Shown: positions 49,379-60,420 of the stretch, piece after piece
Numbering within the stretch: position 1 is the first letter of the stretch
Layout of the letters: every line of letters starts with the position of its first letter
Source of the DNA: Eudorina sp. 2006-703-Eu-15
Lineage: Eukaryota; Chlorophyta; Chlorophyceae; Chlamydomonadales; Volvocaceae
Assembly (NCBI GenBank): GCA_003117195.1
Contig: BDSI01000046.1
Span: forward strand, 633,001 to 697,000
Direction of reading: 5' to 3'
Length of the DNA: 64,000 nucleotides
Notes under the pieces: generated by a model
The model's database searches: none
What the model was told of the DNA's origin: nothing
Seen by the model: only the letters and a program-made list of their open reading frames with translations
Position numbers and translations under genes: made by a program

Positions 49379-49612
49379 GTGCACTTTGCACATGCGGTTA
49401 GGCGGTTAGGTCCTGGGATTGAGTCCCAGCGGGACCCCCGACATTGTAGGCGTTGCTTGGTTTCCTTTCCTTCTGGTTGGCGCCTCTGGGGCTCGGTTGC
49501 GGTGTGGTGGTTTTCGCTTGCCGTCTGGCCTTCTTCCTGGCTTGCTGCTTGGTCTGCTTCCGTCCCTTTGTCCTTGTAACGTCCCTCTCAGAAAAAAAAA
49601 CAAAAAAAATTG
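49379..49612 (+). mobile_element. second SINE-like retroposon, plus orientation
   Basis: A B-box-like GGGATTGAGTCCCAGCG near 49414-49430 is followed by a T-rich unique body and ends in an A-rich tail (nine A, C, eight A, then TTG) at 49591-49612. The A-box is not clear. Its orientation is opposite to the neighbouring SINE. Confidence 0.4.
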
Positions 49613-49716
49613 TTCGGGAGCATGAGATTATGGCTAGCTGCTGAGATGTGGAGTTGAGATCACAGTTGATGGATTGAGATTCACACGCTAGATCGGTGGC
49701 GATTGCTGAACCCTCT

Positions 49717-50139
49717 GTTTTTTTTATTTTCTGAAGGAACCAGGACTCGGGACGGGGTGCTTTTCTGTTATGTTGTCTGGCGGTCCTCTGATGCTGCCAC
49801 TACTCCTCGAATGGCTAGCGGGCCGGGCTTCTGGGTGTCTCCACAGGCCAGCTGGATGACTTAGGATGGGTGAGAGGCCTGCAAACCTCCAGACGGGACA
49901 GGGACGGGTGGGCACCCTCCTTCTCGTCACACCCCTGACATCTTTCCAGTGGCTGGGGTCGATCCCGGGACCACCCGGGGGGAACTGCGAGGTTTCCCTG
50001 TTGCCAACCAAAGCGCCTCAATGCCACCTTCTGGGGGTGCCGGAAAGTTCGTATTGTCCCCAGTAGGACTTGAACCCGGGTCACCCGGGCCAAATGTTGT
50101 GCCTTAACATCTCTACGGATGTGCGGGTGAACTAGCCGG
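49717..50139 (-). mobile_element. tRNA-derived SINE with two tRNA-like heads
   Basis: Reading the minus strand, a first head has A-box TAGTTCACCCG and B-box GGGTTCAAGTCC (about 50139-50044). A second head follows with A-box TGGCATTGAGG and B-box GGGATCGACCCC (about 50033-49945); its ends GTGGC/GCCAC pair as an acceptor stem and GGGAA/TTCCC as an anticodon stem. A ~200 bp body follows and the element ends in an A-rich tail (AAAATAAAAAAAAC) at 49717-49735. Both promoter boxes fit the Pol III consensus, so this is a dimeric-head SINE. Confidence 0.62.
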
Positions 50140-50498
50140 CGCCGTTCGGCCCGCAGGGGGCCGTAGCTGCCCGCGTTTCACGCCCGTCGCGCGGCGCAGT
50201 CGGCCCGTGGGTCGTCCCTGGGTCGGTTGTCGCGTTTGTCATTTTTGAGCGCGTGTTGAGCCGGATGGGTTGCCGAACTATCATGTTACTGTTATGCATA
50301 TGGTTTGCTCGTTTAGCCAGATTCAGGGCCTAACGTTGAGTATTTGCGATGTCTGGATCGTACAGCGTTGTTTGCTGCTGTGTGCCATGTGTGCCGGATT
50401 CCTGAATTTTATGTTTCACGTTTGTAATCAATAAATCGCAAGCTTTTTATAGTTCGTTCGTCACCGTCAGTTCTGGACGTCCGTGTTTTCAGTCATAA

Positions 50499-51923
50499 AT
50501 GTCAGACCGAGCTAGTAGGCTGCCGTCGTCTAGCGCCCGTGGCTCGGGGCGTTTGGGTGGGTTAGCAGACGGCTTCTTGGTGAAGAGGACCTTCCCGCTT
50601 GGCACGGATATACAAGAAGACGCAGCACGTAAACGGCGGCATGCTCAGCAGTGTGCTGCTGCGCGTACCAACCCAGAGTATCGAGCGGAGGAACAGCGGC
50701 GGGACACTGAGCAGCGTGCTGCCACTCGTGTTGATCCAGTCGTTCGGGTTCGGGACCGGCAGGTTCTGACTACTAGCCGCTTGCGCGAAAGGCAGGAGCG
50801 GCAGCAGCATGACGAGTGCGGTACTAAGGGCAGCTTGGTAGACCGCTTGCGCAGCTTGATGCGTTTTGATTTCCTGTACTATGCTCAGCACCAGCAGGAC
50901 ACGTTGCCGAAGTTTCTTTTGGTGTTGTCGGAGGGACGTGTGCAGGACTTGCCCAACGGTCAGCTGCCAGCTGAATGTCAGGTGCCGTACGAGAAACAGC
51001 TGGAGTAGCTGGAGGTTGTGTCCAGCATGGCGGCTGTGCTGCGCCGGCGCATGCCTTCTCGGGTTTGCGCTGTCTGCTCGGAGCAGTGTTCGGTGGATGA
51101 TTCGACTCTGCATATCTGGAGCGAGATTCTGAATGTGGATATTCTGCGGGCTGACAGGATGCGCACGGCTGCTGTGCCGCGGGATGCACGTACACTGGCG
51201 TGGCGGCGGATGGCACGTACTCCTCAGGGCTATGCACCTCCACCACCGGATCCTGTGCTTCCGTTTCGGTGCCATGTTAAACAGTCCGAACGGCCTAGCA
51301 GTGATCCCGCTGCAGTCTTCGATGATATCGCGGGTGGAGACGGTGATGGTGATGGAGACGGTACAGACAATGAAGCAGAGCAGGCCGCCCAGATGGCTGC
51401 GCCTGAGCCGCAACTGGAGCAGCTACCGCCGGACTTGCGGCCCCATCCGCCGTGTGTACAGCCGAGGGCGTGTTCGGAGGATCCGGCTTGTGTGGAGGTA
51501 CCGTTCTGCATGCGGCTGGAGCCGGATTTACCAAACCGTACCATGGTGTGTGGCGATGGCCAGCCGGATCAGATCTGTGTCTGCAATGATTGCAAGCGGG
51601 CACTGGAAGGTATGCTTACTTGTGCATTCATAATACCGAACGGGGTGCACATTTTTGCGTTTGGTGTGTTGTGTGCGTCGTATTGTTATTTGCCGTTGCT
51701 GTCTTGAGTGTGCTATGTGGCGAATTTACATATACATTGTTTGCCCTTTATCTGTATGTCGCCCGCAGCACGCCGTGTACCGGAAGCTGCGCTGGCGCGC
51801 CTTGATCCGGGGGACGTGCCACGCGTCTACCATCTGGGTGATCCGTTGCCCATGCCAACGTTCTTGGAGGGGCAGGCGATCGGCCGTGGACGTATTGTTC
51901 AGCAGGTGCTTATCTTGCACTTC
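50499..51923 (+). pseudogene. Helitron-type ORF, N-terminal part (broken)
   Basis: The open frame from ATG 50499 stops at TAG 51006-51008 and continues in the same frame to GAA G|GTATGC at 51609. After an intron with acceptor CCCGCAG it resumes at 51769 and stays open to 51923, where the 12 kb element is inserted. The N-terminal part has Arg-rich repeats (EEQRRDTEQRAATRVDP) typical of Helitron proteins. Cys pairs (RVCAVCSEQC) and QICVCNDCKRALEG follow, then RLDPGDVPRVYHLGDP and GRGRIVQQVLILHF; the ICVCNDC...L block is the DUF6570-type segment that precedes the Rep domain in algal and animal Helitrons. The Rep and helicase parts would lie beyond the right window edge. The single TAG and the insertion make this copy inactive. 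Confidence 0.72.
51921..51923 (+). repeat. target-site duplication, left copy (TTC)
   Basis: TTC lies directly before the left TIR and again directly after the right TIR (63893-63895). In the Helitron frame it is a Phe codon present once in the uninterrupted gene. Confidence 0.75.
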
Positions 51924-51959
51924 CCCTACCAACTCATAGGGGGCGAGACAAGCTCTGAC
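51924..51959 (+). repeat. left TIR of the Rep-carrying element
   Basis: 20 bp perfect plus about 16 bp imperfect match to the inverse of 63857-63892. Confidence 0.85.
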
Positions 51960-51974
51960 AGGCCTGCCTGTCAG

Positions 51975-53605
51975 AGCCTGTCAGGCTAACAAGGAGAGCT
52001 GGTATGGCGGGAATTGTTCCGGACTGTCTGATGAGATATTGCTTATGTCTTGTTGTTGACAACCAGTAACAACAATGTTGACAAATTCCAACAAGAGATA
52101 TTAGTGTTCATATTTGTTTTACGATACTGATAGTTGTTGACGAGTAACTTGCAGGTAGTGAAGACTGGTTGACGATTGTTTAGAATGTCGAATCTTGTAA
52201 GCAACACTGTAACGGTGAATGTAGGATATGACAGCAGCAGCTGGCCATCATCACAAGGTAGGATTAGAAGAAAGGATAGATGGGATTTTGCCTCCGATAG
52301 AATTGCGCTACACCCAGTGTTGCTATCTTAAATGAAATAAATATTTACGTATACCTGTCTACCGCCGCCAAAACACACTCTGATGCCGTGTCCCCAACTC
52401 CTGGTTACCCTCCCATATGCATCCGCGACGACGCAAGGAAAGCGCGCTTCAGGCCTCCAAGACTGAGAATAATCCCTGTCGTAGCTGTGGTAGCAGTGGT
52501 CCTGCTGTCGAAACATGCTGAAAATTTCCGGCCGGCCTCGGAGGTTGATGACTGTTTGAAAGTTGTTCTCCTAGCAAATGGCCTGTAAGATATGTAATGT
52601 GACAGACGATTACCGCAGCCCTTATTTCGGCACGTGTGGTGAAGCAAGGCACATGCCGAAAAACTTGGCCGCGCGGCGCGCGTATGTTGAATGCTTTTGA
52701 TGGCGACTCTCTGCCGATCAGACTAGGCAAATATGTCAGTGCAATCGATCGTTTGCTGCTGTATGTTTATTAAAAATAAACCGTATACATATGCCCCAGA
52801 AAACACATACAACTCAAGAAGTCCCTGCTTTGTCGGCGGCTTGTGAAGCAATTGATCACTCACAGCCTTGAATAGTTTGTGTTGAAATTTTCGGGCGGCT
52901 GACCATAGTTAGTTTGTTCATGATGGTATTTTCCGGGCGCATCTCCACACCCTCCAATTAATAAAAAGCCAAAAAGAGATTTATCAGTTTCAGCTCCTTA
53001 TGGCCTCTTTGTTAACTTTTTTGAGCGTGTGAACAGAGTCGAAATTGTACGATCGGTACTCTGGTCACGATCGTACAGAGCTTGTCAGCAGGTATTTAAT
53101 TGCAGAAAGACTTACTTACATTTTTTTGACACAATTATATGTAGTGCTATTTCCGTCGCATTTTGACAAACGAAAAGAAATCCAGGCTGTTTAGAGCCAG
53201 CTAGCTCAGCGAGAGCTTGTCTGCCAGTAGAGTCTTTAGGAAACCTCCTTCATCAAATTTGTAAATATGATGAGCCGGGTACAGATTTTAGGAAACGCAC
53301 ACATTTGCACCGGTAACTTTGATGGATCCGCTATACATCTCGGAGGCTGCTGCGCCCTTTCCCTCAAAGTTAGTCGCCTTGCCGTACGACCCGAATTTGC
53401 AAATCATAACAAATAGAGGATTTGGGAAACCATAAAGATAAAAGTCATATCTTTTATGTTTGCGGTGATATTTTAGCCTCTAGCCGTATGACGTTTGGCG
53501 GCCTCACCAACAGTCACCGAGAAGCCCACCCGCTCTACTCAGCCCAACCAAAGAGACCAATTTAGGTGGCGTTGATAAACACCGGTTTAAATTTGCTTTG
53601 TATAA
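51975..53605. other. AT-rich left part of the element, no gene
   Basis: Short frames only. TTTAGGAAAC motifs occur at 53229 and 53286 and reappear in direct or inverted form near 61694 and 61770 on the other side of the Rep gene. Confidence 0.4.
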
Positions 53606-53899
53606 TCACATGGCCTGAAGGTCAACCAGGTCCAGTCGGTCCGCCGTCCAGATGCCAGGCTTGGGTCCCACGTTGGAGAAGAAGATGACATGCGGCGGGT
53701 CAAAGACCTTCAGACGTGCCTCGTACTTGCCGCATTCCACTCTGCCGTTCTTGAGCTTCTCGGCAAAGACGCACATCTCATCGATGTCCACCATGCTAGC
53801 ACCGCGCGGCAGGTCGATAACCACAATGCGTTCCCGGTTGTATGTCGTCTGTAATTTTGTAGGCCGGGTATATCCTGTAAGTCCGTGTATTACACGGTC

Positions 53900-54105
53900 T
53901 TGTGTCTGACACTGAGTATACACGAGAGGTGTTTACACGGCTAACACGGTAGGTGTAAACACGGCTCCGGCTTGACACGGCAGTGTAAACACGTCAACGG
54001 CTTGACACGACCATATCAACACTGCACCGGCTTGAAACGACCATATCAACACTGCACCGGCTTGAAACGACCGTATCAACACTGCACCGGATGTACATGG
54101 TTGGC
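53900..54105 (+). repeat. left subterminal repeats of the inner element
   Basis: Units of about 30 bp, such as CGGCTTGAAACGACCATATC + AACACTGCAC, repeat three to four times (53985-54090), next to GTGTAAACACGG variants. Confidence 0.75.
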
Positions 54106-54565
54106 ATACACGATGGTTCTTGGAACAGTTTAAACCTTATCTATTGGCCGTCTTTGCCTTCCATATTAACTATATTAACCCTCCAGCAAACGAGGTAGGG
54201 GCCTGCTGCATGTATGCCTGGATGGACAGGGCGCGCATGAGACTTGCACGGGCTGTACCTGCTGATGATGAGCCGCCTGCGCTGCTAGTTAATTCCCCCT
54301 ATCTACCTGCTGCGCGGGCTCTTATTACCTCTGGCTGTATGTGACTGGTCACCTCGAACGGGATGAGTCCCTGATAGATAGAGTTGGTGTGCGTTGGTGC
54401 GCTTGCTTGTGGAGCCTATGTATCTGGTGCGCCACCATGGTGCATGTGTGCGGACGACTCGCTTAGCAGTGTGTTGCTTGATAGTAGGCTGCACGCGGCA
54501 TCAATTACCCGCGGCATGGGTATGATTGCGCCAAGGAATGTCTGCAAACGCACTGGTGTTTTACT

Positions 54566-55210
54566 TCACGCCAAGTCGGCAGGTGGCACACAGCTTCCTT
54601 GGCACACAGCTTCCTTAACCCAAACGGGCTGCTCAGTTCTTTTGCGTTGTAAGAATTTAATCGCAGTAAGATAAAAACACCATTTATCGTTGTGCCTACT
54701 GAAGGATTCAAGAATTGCAAAGATTTCAGATAGGTCTGCCCGCCTCTTACGCCCGCTTATTTCACCACAGTTCTTTACGACCGTGGAGGTCCAGTCTATA
54801 TAGACGAACTTAGTCACATCAAACAGGATGCATTCTGTGAGCAAGTTGTAGAACAAACCGATGCCTACGCATGCCAAAAACTCGTACGAAGGCCACTCCG
54901 GTGGCAGTACGACAAGCAAGTCAACATATGCAACCAGTGAACATTGTGATGAATAGCCCGGTCTTGCTAACTGTATCATAAGGGCTTCTTTATAACGTTC
55001 ATCAATATAGGAGAAGCCCGCATTCAATCAATACCAATATGAATGGTCCCAAAATTCTTTAAAAGACCACAGATGTTTGCAGCTTCACATTGTGACAAAT
55101 GTGTAAGCACAATGAAAGAATGATCAATGCTGTTACACGGACTCTTCTCGAAGATAGGGAATTTGCCCGCGCAGGACTTCAGGAACTCCATTTGCACACG
55201 AGGAGGCAGG
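54566..55210 (-). pseudogene. decayed ORF inside the inner element, unknown
   Basis: Two minus-strand frames abut at 55024-55027 with a one-base frame change. The upstream part reads MEFLKSCAGKFPIFEKSPCN and IVLTHLSQCEAANICGLL. The downstream part reads FSYIDERYKEALMIQLARPG, LVVLPPEWPSYEFLACVGIG and FVYIDWTSTVVKNCGEISGR. Composition is protein-like and AT-balanced, unlike the GC shadows. It may be a remnant of this element's transposase, but I recognise no catalytic motif. Confidence 0.35.
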
Positions 55211-55597
55211 TATGAATCAGGCAGCCCATGTACGCAACAATGCAAGGATGGATGGGGCGCAATTGCCCTCTGAATGCTCTTGGCCGCGCCACAAGCAAAC
55301 AGGGCATAGGCGGAACTAACCCTAACATGTGGACGGGTAGAGCCTTTGCTGTTGTGGGCCGTGCTGTTGTTGCAAAAGCTTTTGTTTGGCCGCGCAGCCC
55401 ATCTCTCCCTCGCGCCCCACACGTCTGCCTGGCCTTGCTGCACTGATGGGCCGGTTAGCAACGCGGGCGCGACTCAGCAAGCGAGTCCGTCCGTTTGCCA
55501 TGGAGGCAGCGTGGCGGGCATCCCGGACCGTACACACACAGCATGGCGGCTGGGGAGCAGGGTGAGGAGCAGCAGCAACAAGCCAGCAGGTGAGGCT

Positions 55598-58022
55598 CGT
55601 GCCACAGCCTGAGACCGTGTGCCATGGCCTGAGACTGCGTGCCACGGCCTGAGAGCGCTCACAACGGCCTGAGACCGCGTGCCACGGCCTGAGACAGCGT
55701 GCCACTGCCTGAGACCGCGTGCCACGGCCTGAGACCGTGTGCCACGGCTTGAGACCCCTTGCCGCGGCCTGAGACCGCGTGCCACGGTCTGAGACTGGTG
55801 CTGGTTGGCGGCGTCTGTCAGTGCGCTGGTTGCCGATGGTGCCGTTTCAAACGTTGGCTGGTCCCGCCCGCAGGCCGTGTTTGCGTATGGAAGGCGGGCG
55901 TCCAACGGATTCCCGTCGGGCTGGCGCGGCCTGGCGAAGCAAGTAGCATTCAGGTGAGGCAGTCGCGGGTCTGGGCGCAGGGAGAGCGGGTGCCGGGGTG
56001 TGGAGGGACCCACGGGTTGCTTTACTTCACACCAACCAAACGGGGAGGCCGCCCAAGCATCTGCTGCGAGCATGGGCTAGGCAGGCGGATGCTTTGCACC
56101 TGCACGGCACTGCACTTCGGCGATTGCCTTGCGTGGCCTGAGACCGCGTGTCACCGCCTAAGACCGTGTGCCACGGCCTTAGACTGTGTGCCACGGCCTG
56201 AGACCGCGTGCCACGGCCTGAGACCGTGTGCCACGGCCTGAGCCCGCGTGCCACGGCCTGAGACCGCGAGCTGGTTGGCGGCGTCTGTCAGCGCGCTGGT
56301 TGCCGCTGGTACCGTTTCAAACGTTGGCAGGCCCCGCCCGCATGCCGTGCTTGTCTAGGAAGGCGGGCGTCCAACGGATTCCTGTTGGGCTGGCGCGGCC
56401 TGGCGAAGCAAGTAGCATTCAGGTGAGGCAGTCGCGGGTTTGGGCGCAGGGAGGGCGGGTGCCGGGGTGTGGAGGGACCCACGGGTCGCTTTACTTCACA
56501 CCAACCAAACGGGGAGGCCGCCCAAGCAGCTACTGCGAGCATGGGCTGGGCAGGCGGATGCTTTGCACCTGCACGGCACTGCACTTCGGCGAATGCCTTG
56601 CGTGGCCTTAGGCTGCGTGCCACGGCCTGAGACAGCGTGCCACGGCCTGAGACAGCGTGCCACGGCCTGAGACAGCGTGCCACGGCCTGAGACAGCGTGC
56701 CACGGCCTGAGACAGCGTGCCACGGCCTGAGACCGCGTGCCGTGGCCTTAGACCGCGTGCCACGGCCTGAGACCGCGTGCCACGGCCTAAGGCTGCGTGC
56801 CACGGCCTGAGACCGCGTGCCACGGCCTGAGACCGCGTGCCACGGCCTAAGGCTGCGTGCCACGGCCTGAGCCCGTGTGCCACGGCCTGAGACCGCGTGC
56901 CACGGCCTGAGACAGCGTGCCACGGCCTGAGACCGCGTGCCACGGCCTGAGACCGCGTGCCACGGCCTGAGACTGCGTGCCACGGCCTGAGACTGCGTGC
57001 CACGGCCTTAGACTGCGTGCCACGGCCTTAGACTGCGTGTCACGTCCTGAGACCGTGTGCCACGGCCTGAGACCGCGTGCCACGGCCTGAGACGGCGTGC
57101 CACGGCCTGAGACTGTGTGCCACGGCCTGAGACCGTGTGCCACGGCCTGAGACCGTGTGCCACGGCCTTTAGCTGCGTGTCACGGCCTGAGACTGCGTGC
57201 CACGGCCTGAGACAGCGTGCCACGGCCTGAGACCGCGTGCCACGGCCTTAGGCTGCGTGCCACGGCCTGAGACCGCGTGCCACGGCCTGAGACCGTGTGC
57301 CACGGCCTGAGACCGCGTGCCACGGCCTGAGACCGCGTGCCACGGCCTGAGACCGCGAGCTGGTTGGCGGCGTCTGTCAGCGCGCTGGTTGCCGCTGGTA
57401 CCGTTTCAAACGTTGTCTTGCCCCGCAGCAGGCCGTGCTTGTCTAGGAAGGCGGGCGTCCAACGGATTCCTGTTGGGCTGGCGCGGCCCAGCGAAGCAAG
57501 TAGCATTCAGGTGAGGCAGTCGCGGGTCTGGGCGCAGGGAGGGCGGGTGCCGGGGTGTGGAGCGACCCACGGGTTGCTTTACTTCACACCAACCAAACGG
57601 GGAGGCCGCCCAAGCAGCTACTGCGAGCATGGGCTGGGCAGGCGGATGCTTTGCACCTGCACGGCACTGCACTTCGGCGATTGCCTTGCGTGGCCTTAGG
57701 CTGCGCGCCACGGCCTGAGACAGCGTGCCACGGCCTGAGACCGCGTGCCACGGCCTGAGACAGCGTGCCACGGCCTGAGACCGCGTGCCACGGCCTGAGA
57801 CAGCGTGCCACGGCCTGAGACCGCGTGCCACGGCCTGAGACCGCGTGCCACGGCCTTAGACTGCGTGCCACGGCCTGAGACCGCGTGCCACGGCCTTAGG
57901 CTGCGTGCCACGGCCTGAGCCCGTGTGCCACGGCCTGAGACCGCGTGCCACGGCCTGAGACCGCGTGCCACGGCCTGAGACCGCGTGCCACGGCCTGAGA
58001 CCGCGTGCCACGGCCTGAGACT
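55598..58022 (+). repeat. higher-order satellite: 20 bp arrays alternating with ~335 bp spacers
   Basis: The 20 bp unit GACCGCGTGCCACGGCCTGA forms four arrays at about 55598-55795, 56138-56272, 56604-57358 and 57692-58022. Three near-identical spacers separate them (about 55796-56137, 56273-56603, 57359-57691), each starting GCTGGTTGGCGGCGTCTGTC and ending in CTGCACTTCGGCGAxTGCCT. Unit variants (GACAGCG, GGCTGCG, GACTGCG) are shared between arrays. The 20 bp period leaves several frames open as 20-residue repeats, which I take as non-coding. Confidence 0.9.
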
Positions 58023-58024
58023 GC

Positions 58025-58335
58025 GTTCGCTCAGAACTCATCAAGCCCTTATTATTACTGATTGATTGAACTCCGTGTCGCGCCCGTCCAAGCAACACGA
58101 TGCTGTGTGCGGCTACACAACCACACCGTACGTCCGCTGCCTAAACACCATCGTAAATAAAGAGCAGTCGGGTGCTCGAGTAAAGCCCCGCACCTTACTT
58201 CCCACGCACCCCACCAACGAGTGCAACGGGGTGGGCTAACTGGTATACTGCAAGACAGGGCCGGTGGCGGTGTCGTATAAGAAGCCTCAGCATCTCTGCC
58301 CCCTCTGGGCCCTTATTACACGCCAGCCAGCAGGG
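58025..58335 (+). repeat. ~300 bp dispersed repeat, copy A
   Basis: Diverged copy of the sequence at 62358-62640. Shared blocks include CGCTCAGA...TCAA..CCCTTA, TGATTGAAC, ACACCATCGTAAA, ACGGGGTGGGCTAAC and ACACGCC. Same orientation. Confidence 0.7.
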
Positions 58336-60230
58336 TTATGCCTGGCAAGGTTTTATTGTTTTTGAGGGTACGGCGCGTAGTACGGGTATGTGCATTGATT
58401 TGGCGGGTTATTAGTGCGCCTAAACTAGGGGGGCATGGGAGATGAGGTTCACTGATGATGGGCCTGTACGTCGCTGCCAAATGGGTGGCTAGCTACTTAG
58501 AACACACTGTATAGCAGCTGCAAGCCGCAGCAGACTACGCCACATATATACGCAGCACAGGTACTCGTAGCCTGCATCAACGCGTTCAAGAATATTTTAT
58601 ATTTGCACTGTTCCATGCGTAACCGTATTGCTGATGAGGGCTAGTTTCCGGAGGAGCGCTAGGAGCGCACAGATGCCACATTCAATTTGCGCTACCGACC
58701 CGCACCTGGACCCCGGAGTTTTACTCTTTCTTGTATATCGCAAATTGAAATATTCTATTTCATGCTGACATGTGCAGTCGAGGGCGCGGCATCAATGGAC
58801 GTACACCTAAGGGCTAAGGCAACACGCCAACACCGGCATACTTTGCATTCAGGCTATAGATTATACTGTTTGTTGTCATGTAATAAACAGTACATCTACG
58901 TCGTTAGATTTTTCCATTGCCTTGTTGGCCTTTGGGCAATATAGCCGACTGTTAACAACGGTCAAACACAGAAATATGCCAAGCACTGCCACGCGTAACG
59001 CAAACTTCGCTGCAGTATCTATATATACATCATAAATGCAGTAAATTAGTTCTCTGGGACGTCCAATCGAGCTCGGTTGGAGTTGGGGCCTTTACGGGAA
59101 CGAAGAAGCTGGAGTCCCCTTCGCAGGTCGACTCTAGGAACGCAACACAGCAACACATTCTAATTAGTCACTTTCTCCCTTTTATGGCGCAGATTCATCA
59201 TGAGTCCTGGACAGTCGGTGCAGTTGTGCTGGCCATTCAGTGGTGAGTGTCCACTGACGGCCACAGTGATCCGCCGCCGCCTTAAGCAATTGACTAAACG
59301 CTTACAAAGAGGTGCATTGGATATTTTGCCCACAGATGACCGGTGATGCACGCAAGACCTCGCGGTATGGCAGCTGCAGCATGCAGGCATAGTAGTAGGC
59401 GTAGCTAAGCAAGCGCGCGGGACCGAAATCCTGGGACCGAAAGCCTGGGACCCGAGCTGGTAAGTGGCAGCAGTGGCAGGAACTGATGTACGCACGTATG
59501 TATGTCTATTGGATGTGTGGGGTGTGCTTTCCGGATCCAGCCAAACACACTAGAATGAATCCCCGTCACCCCACACACGGCCTTCTCTTATATGCACACA
59601 CGCACACACCTCTGTTCTGTTTTTCGTGCAACACCTCTTTTCTTTCTCTGCTATGTACCCTGCAGGGCTGTTGTCAGCAGAGGCGGATCAGCAGTGAACA
59701 GGACTACCGACCATACGTGGCGAGGAGAAGGATAGCAAGCAAACGTGTTTGGGGTAGAAGGATTATTGTGTTGGCTGGGTGCGTGGGCGGGGTAGGATTT
59801 GTTGAACCCTTGGTACCGCCGACCGGGCTAACCGGGCGTGCTGTGTCTCGCGCCTGATTGGTCTCCTTGACTTACTTGACTTGGAGTTGCTGGGTATGAG
59901 TGTTTTGTTCAATCAAGTACCGTGCGTGCTTGGGCCCTGTCTGGGTCTACAGCTGCGGCATGGCTAGCTGCCAAGTGCCAACGCGTTGTGTATCTGTGTC
60001 GTAATGACACTGTGTTTAGCCTTGCTCTGTGGAGGTGGGCGGACACATTTGGCTTGTGTGCATGGACATGAGGGTGCGGCTTACTTGCCATTTGGAGCGA
60101 GGAGGGCATGAAGGCGGTAGCAGTACACTGGAGCGCAAGCTAGATAGCTACTCTGTAACAACACACACCGACCATTGGATACTCTTGCCCCCTGCCTACG
60201 GTTTGCACACGGCAAACTGCGTGTACATGG
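58336..60230. other. right half of the inner element, no supported gene
   Basis: Mixed AT-rich sequence. CACACACG runs lie near 59570-59612, and a short direct repeat GGGACCGAAATCCT / GGGACCGAAAGCCT near 59422-59450. No frame carries recognisable motifs. Confidence 0.4.
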
Positions 60231-60239
60231 CCACCAGGT

Positions 60240-60420
60240 TTACACGAGGTGTATAGCCGGGCCATGTTAACACATCTAGTGTATATCCGGGCCATGTTAA
60301 CACGGCCAGTGTATATCCATGCCATGTTAACACGGCCAGTGTATATCCATGCCATGTTGACACGATGGGATATATCCTAGTGTCAACACGCACCGGATAT
60401 ATTCGACCGTGTCTACACCC
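60240..60420 (+). repeat. right subterminal repeats of the inner element
   Basis: A unit around CCATGTTAACACGGCCAGTG + TATATCCATG repeats about four times. The GTGT-AACACGG core is related to that of the left subterminal repeats. Confidence 0.8.

Noticed and set aside
55598..58022. A CRISPR array (short repeats with spacers)
   Set aside because: The 20 bp units are directly tandem and the ~335 bp spacers are identical to one another; eukaryotic satellite, no cas genes.
55474..58098. Many minus-strand frames reading ARGLRPWHAVSGRGTRSQAV repeats
   Set aside because: Translation of the 20 bp satellite; the 20-residue period is simply 3 x 20 bp, and several frames are open at once.
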